A stretch of DNA of 64,000 nt, taken from the NCBI GenBank assembly GCA_028023455.1, contig JAQFVV010006504.1, positions 994,001-1,058,000 of the forward strand, read 5' to 3'. Shown here piece by piece: positions 25,175 through 35,840 of this stretch. The DNA comes from Epiperipatus broadwayi (taxonomy: Eukaryota; Onychophora; Udeonychophora; Euonychophora; Peripatidae). Below the pieces are notes generated by a model. The model did not search any database. It was given only the letters and a program-made list of their open reading frames with translations, and was not told the DNA's origin. A program made the translations under genes and the position numbers. Position 1 is the first letter of the stretch. Each line of letters starts with the position of its first letter.

Positions 25175-27172
25175 TGTAACGATCGAAATGAAAGTGAAGA
25201 TCGAATCTAATCGCAATCTGCACTACATGGGCGCCATCTAAGCATTTGAGCCTAGAAAAATTTATAAAGTAAGCAGATATGTGCTGTTAAGATTCCACTG
25301 TATTTAAATATTTAGATCATTAGCCCAAGTCACTAGCTCAGTGGAACAGCAGAGATTATAAAATATAACTTTATATCTCAAATATAAAAAAAATAAAAGC
25401 CACTGCCAGAAATTAACACATAATAATATTTATTTATGCACATATAAAATCATTCTAATTTGAGAAATAAGTTTAACATTTTAGATGTTTATATTAATCT
25501 TTAATTTTACATTTAAATAGATTTCAATAATGAGTTTAATATTTATTTAGTGAGTCGAGTATGAATAGACTATATAGATTGTATTTGAAAAGAAAATATT
25601 CTATCCTTTATTTTACCTTAGGCCAAAAAGTTCGCAGTCAAACTGGCATCAATACATCTGATACATTTATGTATTCAATGTAGCATGAAAATACGACAAC
25701 ACAAAATACTATACTGTCAGGAATGTACGTCTGAACAGTAAGTAGAGTTAGAGAAGACATTGTCTCTCCACCAACAGGAATGCTACATCTGTTGGCGAGT
25801 AGAACAATAAACATAAAACTCCATAGGAATGGATTGCGGTCCTTTGCCATCTTACAAACCCATCCATGGCAAACAGAAGGTGTGTGGTGTATATATGCAA
25901 TCCTGCCCATAGCGGATCTCATACTACATCTACTAATTACACAAATATATCCAATCCATTGAGCCAATTCAACTACGAAATGAATAACCTAAGATTACCC
26001 TCCCTTAATATAACTTTACAAAACTATATAGCCATTCATGCCTGACTTAAATTTAACATTTAAATACGTTTGCACAGATGAATTTTATATAATTTGTTTT
26101 ATAATGTCGAGTATAGATCGGCTGCACAGATTCCACGGTTAAAAACATTTCAAAATAAACACAACTGATCAAAATACAAAATCATCGATAATGTCAATTG
26201 CATAGGGATCACACAAAACCCAATAGCATTCATCGTAAGATGCTTGCAGTGACATCGTTGATCTATATATTCTAATCGAATGTGAAAACCACAACATTAT
26301 CAACCACTAATGAATCTATGCAACGTCTATACCCAACCTTAAATTCCCTCATTTAAAATTTAAACAATAAATATTAATACAAAGAAAATAATAAATGGAA
26401 ATGATTTTTTTATCAAATGCAAACATATATAAAATTACACATTATCAATTGATTTTAAACTTAAAAGTCAGATAGAAGTTCATAAACTTGAACGAAAGTT
26501 CTTAATTATTTTTAAATTTAGAGTTCATATCAATATAGCTTACGGTAGAAAAGTCCAGGTTCCTGCTTTTTAATTCCTGTGACATCTCCATTGGAAAATA
26601 ATGTTCTGGAGGTGGCATTAGCTGTTTCCATTCTGGTATCACAGTCTTTTCATTTTTTTTTTTTAAATAAGTGAGAGAGAACAACAAGTGCGTCTTGTCG
26701 TTCGTCTCCCCAATTCAAGTTCGAAAAACTCACTGGAACTCAATATTTTTTTTTTATAGTCCTCTTATGAATTCCATGAACAAAGACGTCACTGTTCCAT
26801 TTTTTTGTTATGGTCCGGGCCTTTATTTGCTGCTTCTATATTGGACAAGCTAATTCTTTATTCCTTATCTAATTTTGATCTGACTTTTTAATTACACAGC
26901 TTTTGGATAATTAATAAACAATCATTTCCATTTACAAAAATATTTTATCTTTAAGTCTTGTACTTTTTTTATAAAAAAAGTACGTTCAAATACTTGTTTA
27001 TTTGTTTTTTAAAAAAAAATATTTTTAAAGTTTTGAATCTGTGCGAATATATACGTTTAACAAACATTTTAATTTTAGCGTTTAGTTTTTTTTTTAATAG
27101 ATTTTAATTTTATTTGTGAACTTTAAGATTTTATTTTAAATTAATGTAACGACATATTTATATATTGTTACA
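25175..27172. repeat. Right ~2-kb direct repeat (putative LTR)
   Basis: Begins TGTAACGATCGAAATG and ends ATATTGTTACA. The minus-strand open frame (25638-25967, 109 codons) is longer than in the left copy and shares its core, but it may be open by chance. A TATA-type promoter cannot be singled out in such AT-rich DNA. Confidence 0.6.
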
Positions 27173-27389
27173 ATATATATAAATATCATGTAAGAGTGAC
27201 ATTTTTTAAAAAAGAAAATGTTTAAAGATATTTTAAAACCATGCACATAATATATAATTCTTAAACCATGATACATAGAGAAGATTACAAATAACTCTTT
27301 CCCTGAAAAAGTGTACATATCCTTTGACTACAATATATCTAGACATCACATGGTCACCATCTCTTATGCCAGCACATAACTGTTATTAA

Positions 27390-27856
27390 ACAGGCAAAAC
27401 TCTGCATACAATAGTGCCACCCTGTGCCAACCAGAATAATCAATGGATGCCAGAAGGCTTGTGCATAAAATCCCCATCTAGTGCCTACTCATCCAAAGTC
27501 CCCAGACTAGTTTTTGGTTTATGGCCTTTGTCAATGGGGAGCCTTGGATCTGAGAGCACTGCACCTAGACCTTAGCTTAGATTGAAAATATTATTGTGTT
27601 TTCAATTTCATTTTCATAGTTTTGTAGTTAAGTAGAGATAAAAGATGGCTGCTGGAGAGTTGCATTATATCCTAAGGACTAGGTACAGTGCTCTCAGATC
27701 CAAGGCTCATCACTGATGAAGGCCACAAGCCAGAAACTAGTCTGGGGATATTGGATGACTAGGCACTAGATGGCGATTTTATGCACAAGTCTTCTGGCAT
27801 CCATTGTTACTCTGGTTGGCACAGGGTGGTACTACTATATGGAGAGTTTTGCCTGT
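27390..27856. mobile_element. 467-bp TTAA-flanked fold-back element
   Basis: Nearly the whole element is an inverted repeat. The left arm runs from ACAGGCAAAACTC through CCACCCTGTGCCAACCAGA, ATGCCAGAAG, CCCCAGACTAG and GGATCTGAGAGCAC. The right arm returns through the reverse complements to GAGTTTTGCCTGT. The central loop is about 27578-27665. TTAA lies directly outside both ends (27386-27389 and 27857-27860), the target duplication typical of piggyBac-type transposons. It is non-autonomous, with no transposase. GC content is clearly above the surroundings. Confidence 0.8.
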
Positions 27857-27899
27857 TTAATATATCTAGATAAATATTAGAATAAAAACAAACCTAATA

Positions 27900-29690
27900 T
27901 TTTTCATCAGCAGTTAAATGTAAAAAGTATAGGTTTGCTTTTGGACTCATATAATCTAAGGTTAAACAAATAATTGCATTTAAAAATAGACCTTAAACAT
28001 ATTTGTAGGAAATTAGGTGTTAGTTTTTTAGAAATGTCTAGTAGGAGTGGCACATAAATTTCAATGGCTTTTAATTAGGACTTTCAGAATTGTCATATTA
28101 CTGAGACATATAATTCTCTTAAAGAGTAATGTTATGGATACATATAAATCTGCTCTTTGGGTCTCAACAAAATTATCATGAATGTTTTTTTAATAGTAAC
28201 CCTATTATTGATTATTACATTTTTTTAAAAGTTCAAAGCAGATAGTTATTTACTGACTATAGTTATCTAATATCTTTTTTGTCACATTAAAAGTTCCATA
28301 ATGACATAAAAGATAATATCATAATCCTATTAAATTCATATGTCACTCTTTTGAACAGATGGGCTGAGTATTTAGATAATCTTTCTCAAAATTATATAAA
28401 AACTGATGGAGTGACTTTAAAAATATATCCAGTTTTCTAAACACTTGGATTTAAACAACAATAGCCAGGGTTAGTAAAGTTAAAACAGCTATTTGTTATT
28501 TTAAAAATAAAAGTGTGATAAAAATATTTTTAAAGGATTTTGTTAAATAAGTTCCATTCAGTCATAGGCTCAGTGTTGCATTGGAAAAGCAAAAGCTTTT
28601 GGAAATATGGTTTTTGTTGCCAAGAAAGTACAAGATGAATATCAGAAATGATTTCTCTATAGCTCTTGCTGATTTGATAAAAATATTTAATTTGATTAAT
28701 TGAACAGGTTTCTAACACTATTTGAAATTTGTTGATTGTTTAATAAAGTTTATTCATATTATCCTACTTCTACATGTTGGAATAAGAGAAAGAGGTGAAA
28801 AAAATGATATAATTGAAATGAAAACTAGTATTAAATATGTGTATCAACTCCAACTTAGTTTTCAAATTTTATGATAGTTTATAAGCAACTCCATGTATCA
28901 GGCATCAAAATGACTACAGGTGGGATGATTGAATTTCTAATTTGAATTGATTTTAAAAAAACAAGATATTCATCTTTTTCTTTCTACATTTATAGAATTT
29001 TGCTGATGATACTGTTATCATTAGCAATTCAAAATACTGTCTACCCGGCCTATTTAATTATTTATTGGAACACATACAATATTTTGTTTAGAAATTAATG
29101 TCCAGAAATAAAACACAAATTCTTTATCAACCAATGATAAAAAGTGCTCTTTAATATTTTTTATCATAGATATTTTAGAATTTAAGAATTTCAGCTATTT
29201 GAAAAATCTTGATAGATTTTTTTAAGAAGACAGACTTAGATATAAAGATAAAACAGAGATTTCAATAAACAGCAACTGCTTTAAAAAGTTAAAAATGTAA
29301 TATTTTTATACAATAAGATTATTACTGCAACTAAATTAATTATCTATAAAGCTATTGTTTTATCAGTTTTATTCATGAAACTTGAACTTGGACTTCCTAT
29401 CAAGTAATATAAGAATGCTTTATAATATTCTAAAAATACATGGTAATATCATTAGACCATTTAATGTGTTCTCCAATTTGTTGAATATTATAGTATATAA
29501 TTTACCACTGTAAATCGATTGTTATAAAAATTACCTCAAAAACGGTCCAAGGAAGTGCAGTTTTGATTGCTTTTATTGGAAAGAAGATAGATCATAATAG
29601 AAATATTTGTTGCAGAAAAAGTTAGAAGACCCTATCACAAATTATCAAATAAACAGAATATTGGATAATTTGTGTAGTCATTATAAAATC
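27900..29690 (+). mobile_element. Degenerate non-LTR reverse transcriptase
   Basis: Faint RT remnants on the + strand: NFADDTVII near 29000-29025 (motif C, F-ADD), then EFKNFSYLKNLDRFF near 29170-29220 (equivalent to the E.KYLG.I.S.DG segment), and KAIVLSVLF near 29350-29380 (the VLPVLTY-like segment). It ends next to the (ATT)n array. The left boundary is uncertain. Frames are interrupted everywhere. Confidence 0.5.
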
Positions 29691-29691
29691 A

Positions 29692-29940
<249 letters not shown>

Positions 29941-30251
29941 CCAAAGGATAAACTTTATTAGTATTCTAAAAGGTTATACAAGTTACATTTGACATACAGT
30001 TCTTACATATAAATTGGTTTCACAAAATTGCATATGTACAAAGATTTGATCAGTAACTGTATGGATTATCAAACTAGAAATATCCAAGAAAAAAACAGTT
30101 TATAAAAAACAATGATGATCACTCAATCATATGATAATATTCAATTAGATATACTTCAATTAAATTAAAGCAGGAATGCATCTAGTTTGTGTCAGTTGGC
30201 TTTAGAACTGGCACAAGGATCCATGTTAGGTATAGTTTTTTTTTAGTGCTT

Positions 30252-31092
30252 TTATATAAGTTCTTGTATATTCCAGGTGTCAATGTACTTAGATTGATCT
30301 GTAATCTTCATGTCTCTTTCACGTATGGTTTGCAGCTTATTTCTGAATGTGTTTAGATGTCTTCTGGGGTTATAATTGTATATAAAATTACACCTTGTAC
30401 ACCATAAGGCATAGAGTAAAAATGTGCAAATTCTTATTTCAGCAAAGATACCCCTTTTAAAAGAGTCAAAAAGGGTTTTCCTATTGATTTTTTTATCCTT
30501 GAGTGAAGTGCTAATAATTTCACGAATGTTTTCTAGACTTGAGCATGAAAAAAAAAGGTGGTTTTGAGTCTCTGAGTCCCTATGGCAAAGATTACATATA
30601 TCATCTATATCTTTATAGTTTCTTTGATATTTCAAAAAGTGTTGTGTAGGTAGTGAGTCTAGATTTATTTTTAGGAGAAAGTCAAAATATTTTGGTTCAA
30701 GTGACCATAGTTTGAATTTGCGACATAATTGTTTATTATTAATATGAAGTGGAGTTTGTATATCATCTTGATTTGGATGTAGAAGTTGATAAACTTCCCA
30801 ATATTTATATTTAGCTTGTGGTGGTTCAAAGTTAAGAGTGTGAATTGTTAATAATGGTGTAAGTAGTGTGTTCAGATATCCTTGGAGAGGAGGTGATCTG
30901 TCTGTAGGGGTAATCTTGGCAGAAATTTCTAAATATGGGAATTTTTGTGCACATGTAGATATTATGTTCAATGTTTTTTGTATCCTGAAGACATGTATTG
31001 AGTGAAGGCCAAGGCCATTTTGTGAAAGGGGTTTTCTTAGGCGTTTTATTGATATTGAAATAATCTTTTTTCCCCAGAATAATTTTCTGCAT
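30252..31092 (-). pseudogene. LINE A ORF2, C-terminal domain with zinc motif
   Basis: Two overlapping open stretches (30832-31092 and 30252-30971) in different frames encode the C-terminal domain: FTKWPWPSLNTCL, AKITPTDRSPPLQGYLNTLL, CRKFKLWSLEPKYFDFLLKI, then CNLCHRDSETQNHLFFSC (C-x2-C-x8-H-x4-C), the zinc-binding motif seen at ORF2 ends of many LINEs. A stop at 30252 precedes about 300 bases of 3' UTR. Confidence 0.75.
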
Positions 31093-31430
31093 AAGGAGTC
31101 TATTTTATTTGTAAATGCCTTGGTATAAATGATTGTTGGAGTAAAATAAGAGATTTTGTAATCACTAGCATGTTAAGCAAGGTCATTTTTGTATATAGAG
31201 AGAGATAGGCTTTGGAGAGTGAATTGACAGTCTTTTCCACTTTCTCTATCAAATTTTTCTGTATGAGTGATCTCATAGGTGAATGTCGTAAATAAAAGTT
31301 GAACCCAAGAAATGCGCTTGGTCTACCTTTGAAAACTTTAGTAATGCTATTACCAGTGAAGATCTGCTATGCACACGATTTCTCCATATTAAATGTTAGC
31401 TTGTATTCTTTTTTAAAATTATTAAGTATC

Positions 31431-32180
31431 TTAAAGAAGTTTTGGAATTTGTTTTTGAGATGATAGAAATATTGCTATATCATCCATATATGCAATACAT
31501 GAGATGTTGTCATTGATGGTAGGCATATAGATTCCTGAAAATTCATTTTCTATTATTTTTATAAGAGGGTTGATATAGGCAGTGAACAGTAAGGCATTGA
31601 GAGAGGAGCCCAGAGGAATGGACTGATGTGGCACTATTGGTGGTGAAGTTTTCCCATTTAGGGAAACATAAATCTCACGGTTTAAAAGCAAGTTTAGATA
31701 TGCATTCGGAACTGAGTATTTTTGCAGAGTTTTAAGAAGAGTACTGATGGAAATCATGTTAAAAGCAGCTTCAATATCTAGTTGAATAACAACTGGACTG
31801 TATTTTTTATTATCTCTAACAGTTTCTATAGTTGACTTGAATAGAAAGGCTGCCTGTCCTGTTGAGGATTCTTTTTTGGCAAATTGCATTTTTGATAGGT
31901 TTGGCAAAATGAATGGCTCTATTTTATCTTTTATCACTGATTCTATTATCTTTATGCCAAAAGAGCACATTGAAATTGGACGTAGGTTAGTGGTGTTTGA
32001 GATTAATTGTTTCTTTTTCATGAATGGCACAAGCATAATTTGATTTAAGCCCTGTATTTTATAGATGTCTTTAGTGAGGTAGGAGACTAGGTTAAGCATA
32101 TATTGTGCAGCAATTTTATCAATATGTTTGTATACAAACTTGGGAATTCCATCTATGCCAGGATGACATGAATCTGGCAT
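31431..32180 (-). pseudogene. LINE A ORF2, reverse transcriptase
   Basis: Readable RT domain of about 250 codons: HPGIDGIPKFVYKHI (the G.DGI..E.Y region), LRPISMCSFGIKIIESVIKD (LRPISL motif), VVIQLDIEAAFNMIS (motif A, D.EAAF), VPHQSIPLGSSLNALLFTAY (motif B, usually Q..PQGS; here PLGS), and SCIAYMDDIAIF (motif C with intact YMDD). The Q-to-L change in PQGS is unusual for this position. The domain copies element RNA at the nicked target. It is classed as a pseudogene because ORF2 is disrupted on both sides. Confidence 0.8.
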
Positions 32181-32185
32181 CGCTT

Positions 32186-32512
32186 CTATTTTTTAATGAA
32201 ATCTTTTAAAGAAATTTTAAATTCATTTTCTGATCTATCTTGTGAAAAGGCCATTAGACTTGGAGAGGATACTCTCTGGAATTTTTCTCTATACAATATG
32301 TAAAGCCGCTCCAACATAAAATCTCCATAGACAATTTCAGTTTGAACTTTAATAGCTGCTGGGACTTGCACCTCGGAGGGGTGGCCTAGCACCCATCTAA
32401 TGAAGTTTCTGGTATACATGTGTGGCTTATTTAAATAGAACTTTTTCTTTTTAATGGAGATATATTCTTTAAGCTGGTTTGTTAACTCTTGATATTTCTT
32501 CTTTAAAGCCAT
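32186..32512 (-). pseudogene. LINE A ORF2, linker before the RT
   Basis: Open frame continuing directly after the endonuclease in another register. It is lysine-rich (LTNQLKEYISIKKKKFYLNK) and then has FIRWVLGHPSEVQVPAAIKV. This is the region between endonuclease and RT that usually shows little conservation. The register change shows at least one indel. Confidence 0.55.
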
Positions 32513-33086
32513 CAGACAGGGATGATCGAGATTTGATTAAGAAGTGCTAATAATCTTTTATAGGTATCATCCATAAGCTTTAGTAGTTTTGTTGGGAATG
32601 TTGTTGTCCTGGTAAGATAATCAATATTAAATGAAAGCAGGTTAGTAAAAGCACACCACGCTTGGACTGGATCCATTGTAATATTTTTCAACTTGTGAAG
32701 ATATATGTATACTTCTGAGAAAAGATATTCTGGTGTGCATGATGGTAGTAGAACTCTGATGGTTCTTCCTGTATTAATTGTTGTTCTATTATCAAAATTA
32801 ATTTCCAGTGACAGTAAAACAGCTGCATGATCAGAGAGGGGGGAATTCTTTAATTGAATGCATATCATGTTATGTAATGATGGCGAATAGAAAACCAGAT
32901 CTATAAGTGATGAATGTCTACCATTGTTAAATGACACGACCTTCTTTGGCAGAAAGCCTTTTCCACTCATCATCGGAAAGAACAGCTGATGTAACCATTT
33001 GCCAGTAAATGTCTGATATGTCATGTTGAAATCTCCCAAATTAATCGTCGGATACATAGCATTTATGAACCTGGAGTTAAGTGTTT
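32512..33086 (-). pseudogene. LINE A ORF2, rest of APE endonuclease
   Basis: Continuation beyond the PLE. INLGDFNMTYQTFTGKW has the conserved GDFN, RHSSLIDLVFYSP matches the ..IDYIL.S. region, and SPLSDHAAVLLSL contains the catalytic SDH. The catalytic landmarks GDFN and SDH are intact. The part at 33147-33087 belongs to PLE sequence, so the apparent methionine start there is false. Confidence 0.75.
33071..33086. repeat. 16-bp target-site duplication, left of PLE 2
   Basis: CTGGAGTTAAGTGTTT, repeated exactly at 35935-35950. Both copies lie in LINE A endonuclease coding sequence, and removing the PLE plus one copy rejoins the LINE. Confidence 0.9.
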
Positions 33087-33204
33087 TTCTGAAGGTTTGT
33101 GATGATGGTGTTCTAGCTGTATTTTTATATTGGACTATTTCCATCATCTAATATGTGTGTTGAATGTCTTTAGAAAAGTTTAATTTTTAGTTAAATATTC
33201 CAAA

Positions 33205-33355
33205 TGCATTCAACTGTTAGTAATATCACAGCAAACAGGTTAGTATATGCACCAACTGTTAGTAATATCACAGCAAACAAATGTTAGTAATATCACAGCA
33301 AACAGGTTAGTATATGCACTAACTGTTAGTAATATCATAGCAAACAGGTTAGTAT
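33205..33355 (-). repeat. 42-bp minisatellite, left PLE arm
   Basis: Three to four full or partial units of the repeat described in the opposite arm, in inverse orientation. Confidence 0.75.
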
Positions 33356-33540
33356 ACGCCCAACGTTTCAAGAGGTATTTTTCTCCCCTCTTCTTCAAGT
33401 GTTGCTGGCCTGACCAGTGACAGTACTAGCATGGGATTTGAACCTGGGTCCTTAGATTCTTGATTATTGAAATTTAAAGTAACGCTCTAACCAACTGAGC
33501 CATCCTGCCAAAGGCAACAGTATGTAGTAATTTCATATAC

Positions 33541-33909
33541 TTATCTATGAGGTTCCTCCTGATTTCTCCACTTTTTCCTCAGAGCAAAGTTGATTAGTGA
33601 TTTCCATACATTATGTATAGTCACACTAGGTTGGCTTATGGGATTTTTTGCCATTGTCATGTGAGCAGCTTCTTTAAATTTTCTTCTTTGTACCTTTTCT
33701 TCCTTATCCAATATTTTTGTATTTTCCCAATTGAATGTATGTTCATTGGTCCATACATGGTCTGCTACCTTAGACACATCTGTTTTCTCTCTTCTAATCA
33801 TCAGTTTATGTTTTTGCAAGCACTTTTGAATGGGACGGCTGGTCTCACCAATATATGTTCTTCCACATTCACATGGTATTTCATAGATGCAGTTTTTTCT
33901 TTGCAGCAT
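33541..33909 (-). CDS. PLE 2 GIY-YIG endonuclease, left arm
   Basis: Open frame of 122 codons for the C-terminal nuclease domain of a PLE protein. NCIYEIPCECGRTYIGET is the GIY-YIG core (IYEI...YIGET), followed by QKCLQKHKLMIRREKTDVSK and VADHVWTNEHTFNW with conserved His/Asn residues. It ends in a basic tail (ALRKKWRNQEEPHR). In PLEs this nuclease is fused downstream of the RT and nicks DNA for priming. Upstream coding (33943-34167) is in another frame because a stop or indel separates them, so this is a fragment, not a whole protein. Confidence 0.75.
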   Translation of the reverse strand: MLQRKNCIYEIPCECGRTYIGETSRPIQKCLQKHKLMIRREKTDVSKVADHVWTNEHTFNWENTKILDKEEKVQRRKFKEAAHMTMAKNPISQPSVTIHNVWKSLINFALRKKWRNQEEPHR

Positions 33910-34167
33910 TTCAAGTTTAGGCTTTGTAGATGTTACAATTCCTCATAGTGTGGTATGGCTTTGAAAAGCTGTTCTGTTGTTATACTGATTGCAGATTTTC
34001 CTTAATTTGTCTGCTATTTTTGGAATGTATGAATACACTACAGTACCAATAATTTTCTTTTCTCTTGATGGTTCTTTTTGTTGTCTGTTTAATGTTTTCT
34101 TAATAACAGCTGATGGATAACCATTTTTCTTAAGAGTTTGTTCTATATAGATCTTTTCTTTTTCCAA

Positions 34168-34497
34168 ATCACCAGTTTCTGAACAAACTTTGGTTGCTCT
34201 GTTCCACAGTGATAGTATAACTCCATGTTTTGTGTTTCTGGTGTGATTAGATGTATAGGCTAGGTATTTTTCTGTATGTGTAGGTTTTCAGTAAACTGTA
34301 GTTTTGATTTTGCCATGAGGGAGTCTTGTCACAAGAACATCTAAGAATGCCAATTTTTGTTCTTGTTCTGGTTCTATTGTAAATTTAATTGAAGGGGATA
34401 TGTTGCTGATGTGTGTCCAGAAAGTTTGTAGCAATGCTTCACCATGTGGCCATACAACAAATGTATCATCCACATAGCGAAGCCACTTTAAGTTAAG
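34168..34497 (-). pseudogene. PLE 2 RT C-terminal part, left arm
   Basis: Reading on the minus strand from the palindrome centre: LNLKWLRYVDDTFVVWPHGE (motif C with intact YVDD), then NISPSIKFTIEPEQEQKLAF and LDVLVTRLPHGKIKTTVY. It stops at a TGA-type break near 34288. The apparent upstream residues up to 34572 come from reading back through the opposite arm and are not real. The fingers and palm N-terminal to YVDD are missing. Confidence 0.7.
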
Positions 34498-34499
34498 TT

Positions 34500-34724
34500 T
34501 GGCTTCGCTATGTGGATGATACATTTGTTGTATGGCCACATGGTGAAGCATTGCTACAAACTTTCTGGACACACATCAGCAACATATCCCCTTCAATTAA
34601 ATTTACAATAGAACCAGAACAAGAACAAAAATTGGCATTCTTAGATGTTCTTGTGACAAGACTTCCTCATGGCAAAATCAAAACTACAGTTTACCGAAAA
34701 CCTACACATACAGAAAATACCTAG
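34500..34724 (+). pseudogene. PLE 2 RT C-terminal part, right arm
   Basis: Starts WLRYVDDTFVVWPHGEALLQ at the centre of the inverted repeat and continues with KLAFLDVLVTRLPHGKIKTT and VYRKPTHTENT, where the frame shifts. It is the mirror copy of the left arm. The catalytic YVDD is intact but the rest of the RT is absent. Confidence 0.75.
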
Positions 34725-34816
34725 CCTATACATCTAATCACACCAGAAACACAAAACATGGAGTTATACTATCACTGTGGAACAGAGCAAAAGAAGTTTG
34801 TTCAGAAACTGGTGAT

Positions 34817-35443
34817 TTGGAAAAAGAAAAGATCTATATAGAACAAACTCTTAAGAAAAATGGTTATCCATCAGCTGTTATTAAGAAAACATTAAACAGA
34901 CAACAAAAAGAACCATCAAGAGAAAAGACAATTATTGGTACTGTAGTGTATCCATACATTCCAAAAATAGCAGACAAATTAAGGAAAATCTGCAATCAGT
35001 ATAACATCAGAACAGCTTTTCAGAGCCATACCACACAACAAGAAATTCTAACATCTACAAAGCCTAAACTTGAAATGCTGCAAAGAAAAAACTGCATCTA
35101 TGAAATACCATGTGAATGTGGAAGAACATATATTGGTGAGACCAGCCATCCCATTCAAAAGCACTTGCAAGAACATAAACTGATGATTAGAAGAGAGAAA
35201 ATAGATGTGTCTAAGGTAGCAGACCATGTATGGACCAATGAACATACGTTCAATTGGGAAAATACAAAAATATTGGATAAAGAAGAAAAGGTACAAAGAA
35301 GAAAATTTAAAGAAGCTGCTCACATGACAATGGCAAAAAATCCCATAAGCCAACCTAGTGTGACTATACATAATGTATGGAAATCACTAATCAACTTTGC
35401 TCTGAGGAAAAAGTGGAGAAATCAGGAGGAACCTCATAGATAA
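34817..35443 (+). CDS. PLE 2 linker plus GIY-YIG endonuclease, right arm
   Basis: The longest intact PLE frame in the window, 208 codons. Residues 1-85 are the linker after the RT (IYIEQTLKKNGYPSAVIKKT, then PYIPKIADKLRKICNQYNIR). Residues about 90-120 hold the GIY-YIG core (NCIYEIPCECGRTYIGET). Then come HLQEHKLMIRREK, VADHVWTNEHTFNWENTK, RRKFKEAAHMTMAKNP and the basic end. Two cysteines in IPCEC and the TNEHTFNW segment match the PLE-specific version of this nuclease. The frame begins at an internal Met; in a complete element it would be fused to the RT. Confidence 0.8.
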   Translation: MEKEKIYIEQTLKKNGYPSAVIKKTLNRQQKEPSREKTIIGTVVYPYIPKIADKLRKICNQYNIRTAFQSHTTQQEILTSTKPKLEMLQRKNCIYEIPCECGRTYIGETSHPIQKHLQEHKLMIRREKIDVSKVADHVWTNEHTFNWENTKILDKEEKVQRRKFKEAAHMTMAKNPISQPSVTIHNVWKSLINFALRKKWRNQEEPHR

Positions 35444-35474
35444 GTATATGAAATTACTACATACTGTTGCCTTT

Positions 35475-35575
35475 GGCAGGATGGCTCAGTTGGTTAGAGC
35501 GTTATCTTAAATTTCAATAATCAAGAATCTAAGGACCCAGGTTCAAATCCCATGCTAGTACTGTCACTGGTCAGG
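35475..35575 (+). other. tRNA-like segment in the PLE 3' region
   Basis: Begins GGCAGGATGGCTCAGTTGG and contains a consensus A box TGGCTCAGTTGG (35482-35493) and a near-consensus B box GGTTCAAATCCC (35540-35551), 58 bases apart start to start, so the middle is longer than in a usual tRNA. The acceptor strand GGCAGGA has no clear partner. The copy on the opposite arm is at about 33415-33515. It lies 30 bases after the endonuclease stop. It may be a tRNA-derived internal promoter or a captured SINE head. Confidence 0.65.
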
Positions 35576-35585
35576 CCAGCAACAC

Positions 35586-35629
35586 CTGAAGAAGAGGGGA
35601 GAAAAATACCTCTTGAAACGTTGGGCGTA
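35586..35629 (+). other. Hammerhead-ribozyme-like fold in the PLE 3' region
   Basis: CTGAAGA (fits the C-U-G-A-N-G-A core), then a hairpin pairing AAGAGG with CCTCTT, then GAAA, a 2-bp stem CG with loop TTGGG closed by CG, and TA (GUA cleavage triplet). Known PLE hammerheads have this order and a very short stem III. Two problems: the perfect helix II uses A9, and I cannot see a matching helix I. It may be a decayed ribozyme or only a hairpin. Confidence 0.4.
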
Positions 35630-35840
35630 TACTAACCTGTTTGCTATGATATTACTTACAGTTAGTGCATATACTAACCTGTTTGCTGTGATATTACTAA
35701 CATTTGTTTGCTGTGATATTACTAACAGTTGGTGCATATACTAACCTGTTTGCTGTGATATTATTAACATTGGTTTGCTGTGATATTACTAACAGTTGGT
35801 GCATATACTAACCTGTTTGCTGTGATATTACTAACAGTTG
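35630..35840 (+). repeat. 42-bp minisatellite at the PLE outer end
   Basis: Repeats of a 42-base unit (GCATATACTAACCTGTTTGC followed by TGTGATATTACTAACAGTTG and GT), with some partial 24-27-base units lacking the start. The opposite arm has a shorter array of the same unit at about 33205-33355, so copy number differs between the arms. Confidence 0.8.

Larger units (their letters stand above)
22602..27172. mobile_element. LTR-like element: two ~2-kb direct repeats, 0.56-kb core
   Basis: Two directly repeated ~2.0-kb units (22602-24610 and 25175-27172) flank a 564-bp core. Each unit begins TGTAAC, and the second ends GTTACA, giving the TG...CA termini expected of long terminal repeats. The four bases just outside both ends are ATAT, a possible target-site duplication, though the flanks are TA-rich. 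By hand count the first ~265 aligned bases differ at about 10 positions, mostly transitions. I see no gag or pol, no convincing tRNA primer-binding site after the left repeat, and no strong polypurine tract before the right repeat. It may be a non-autonomous or internally deleted LTR element; a segmental tandem duplication is the alternative. Confidence 0.55.

Noticed and set aside
23086-25967. Minus-strand frame shared by the two ~2-kb repeats as a gene
   Set aside because: Similarity follows from the DNA duplication; no domain, and differing lengths.
33613-33948. Antisense open frame (MYSHTRLAYG...) over the PLE endonuclease, also at 35048-35371
   Set aside because: Shadow of the endonuclease frame; it is present in both arms only because the arms are copies.
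34288-34572. 94-codon frame with extra N-terminal residues before the PLE RT
   Set aside because: The first ~25 residues come from reading antisense through the other arm across the palindrome centre.
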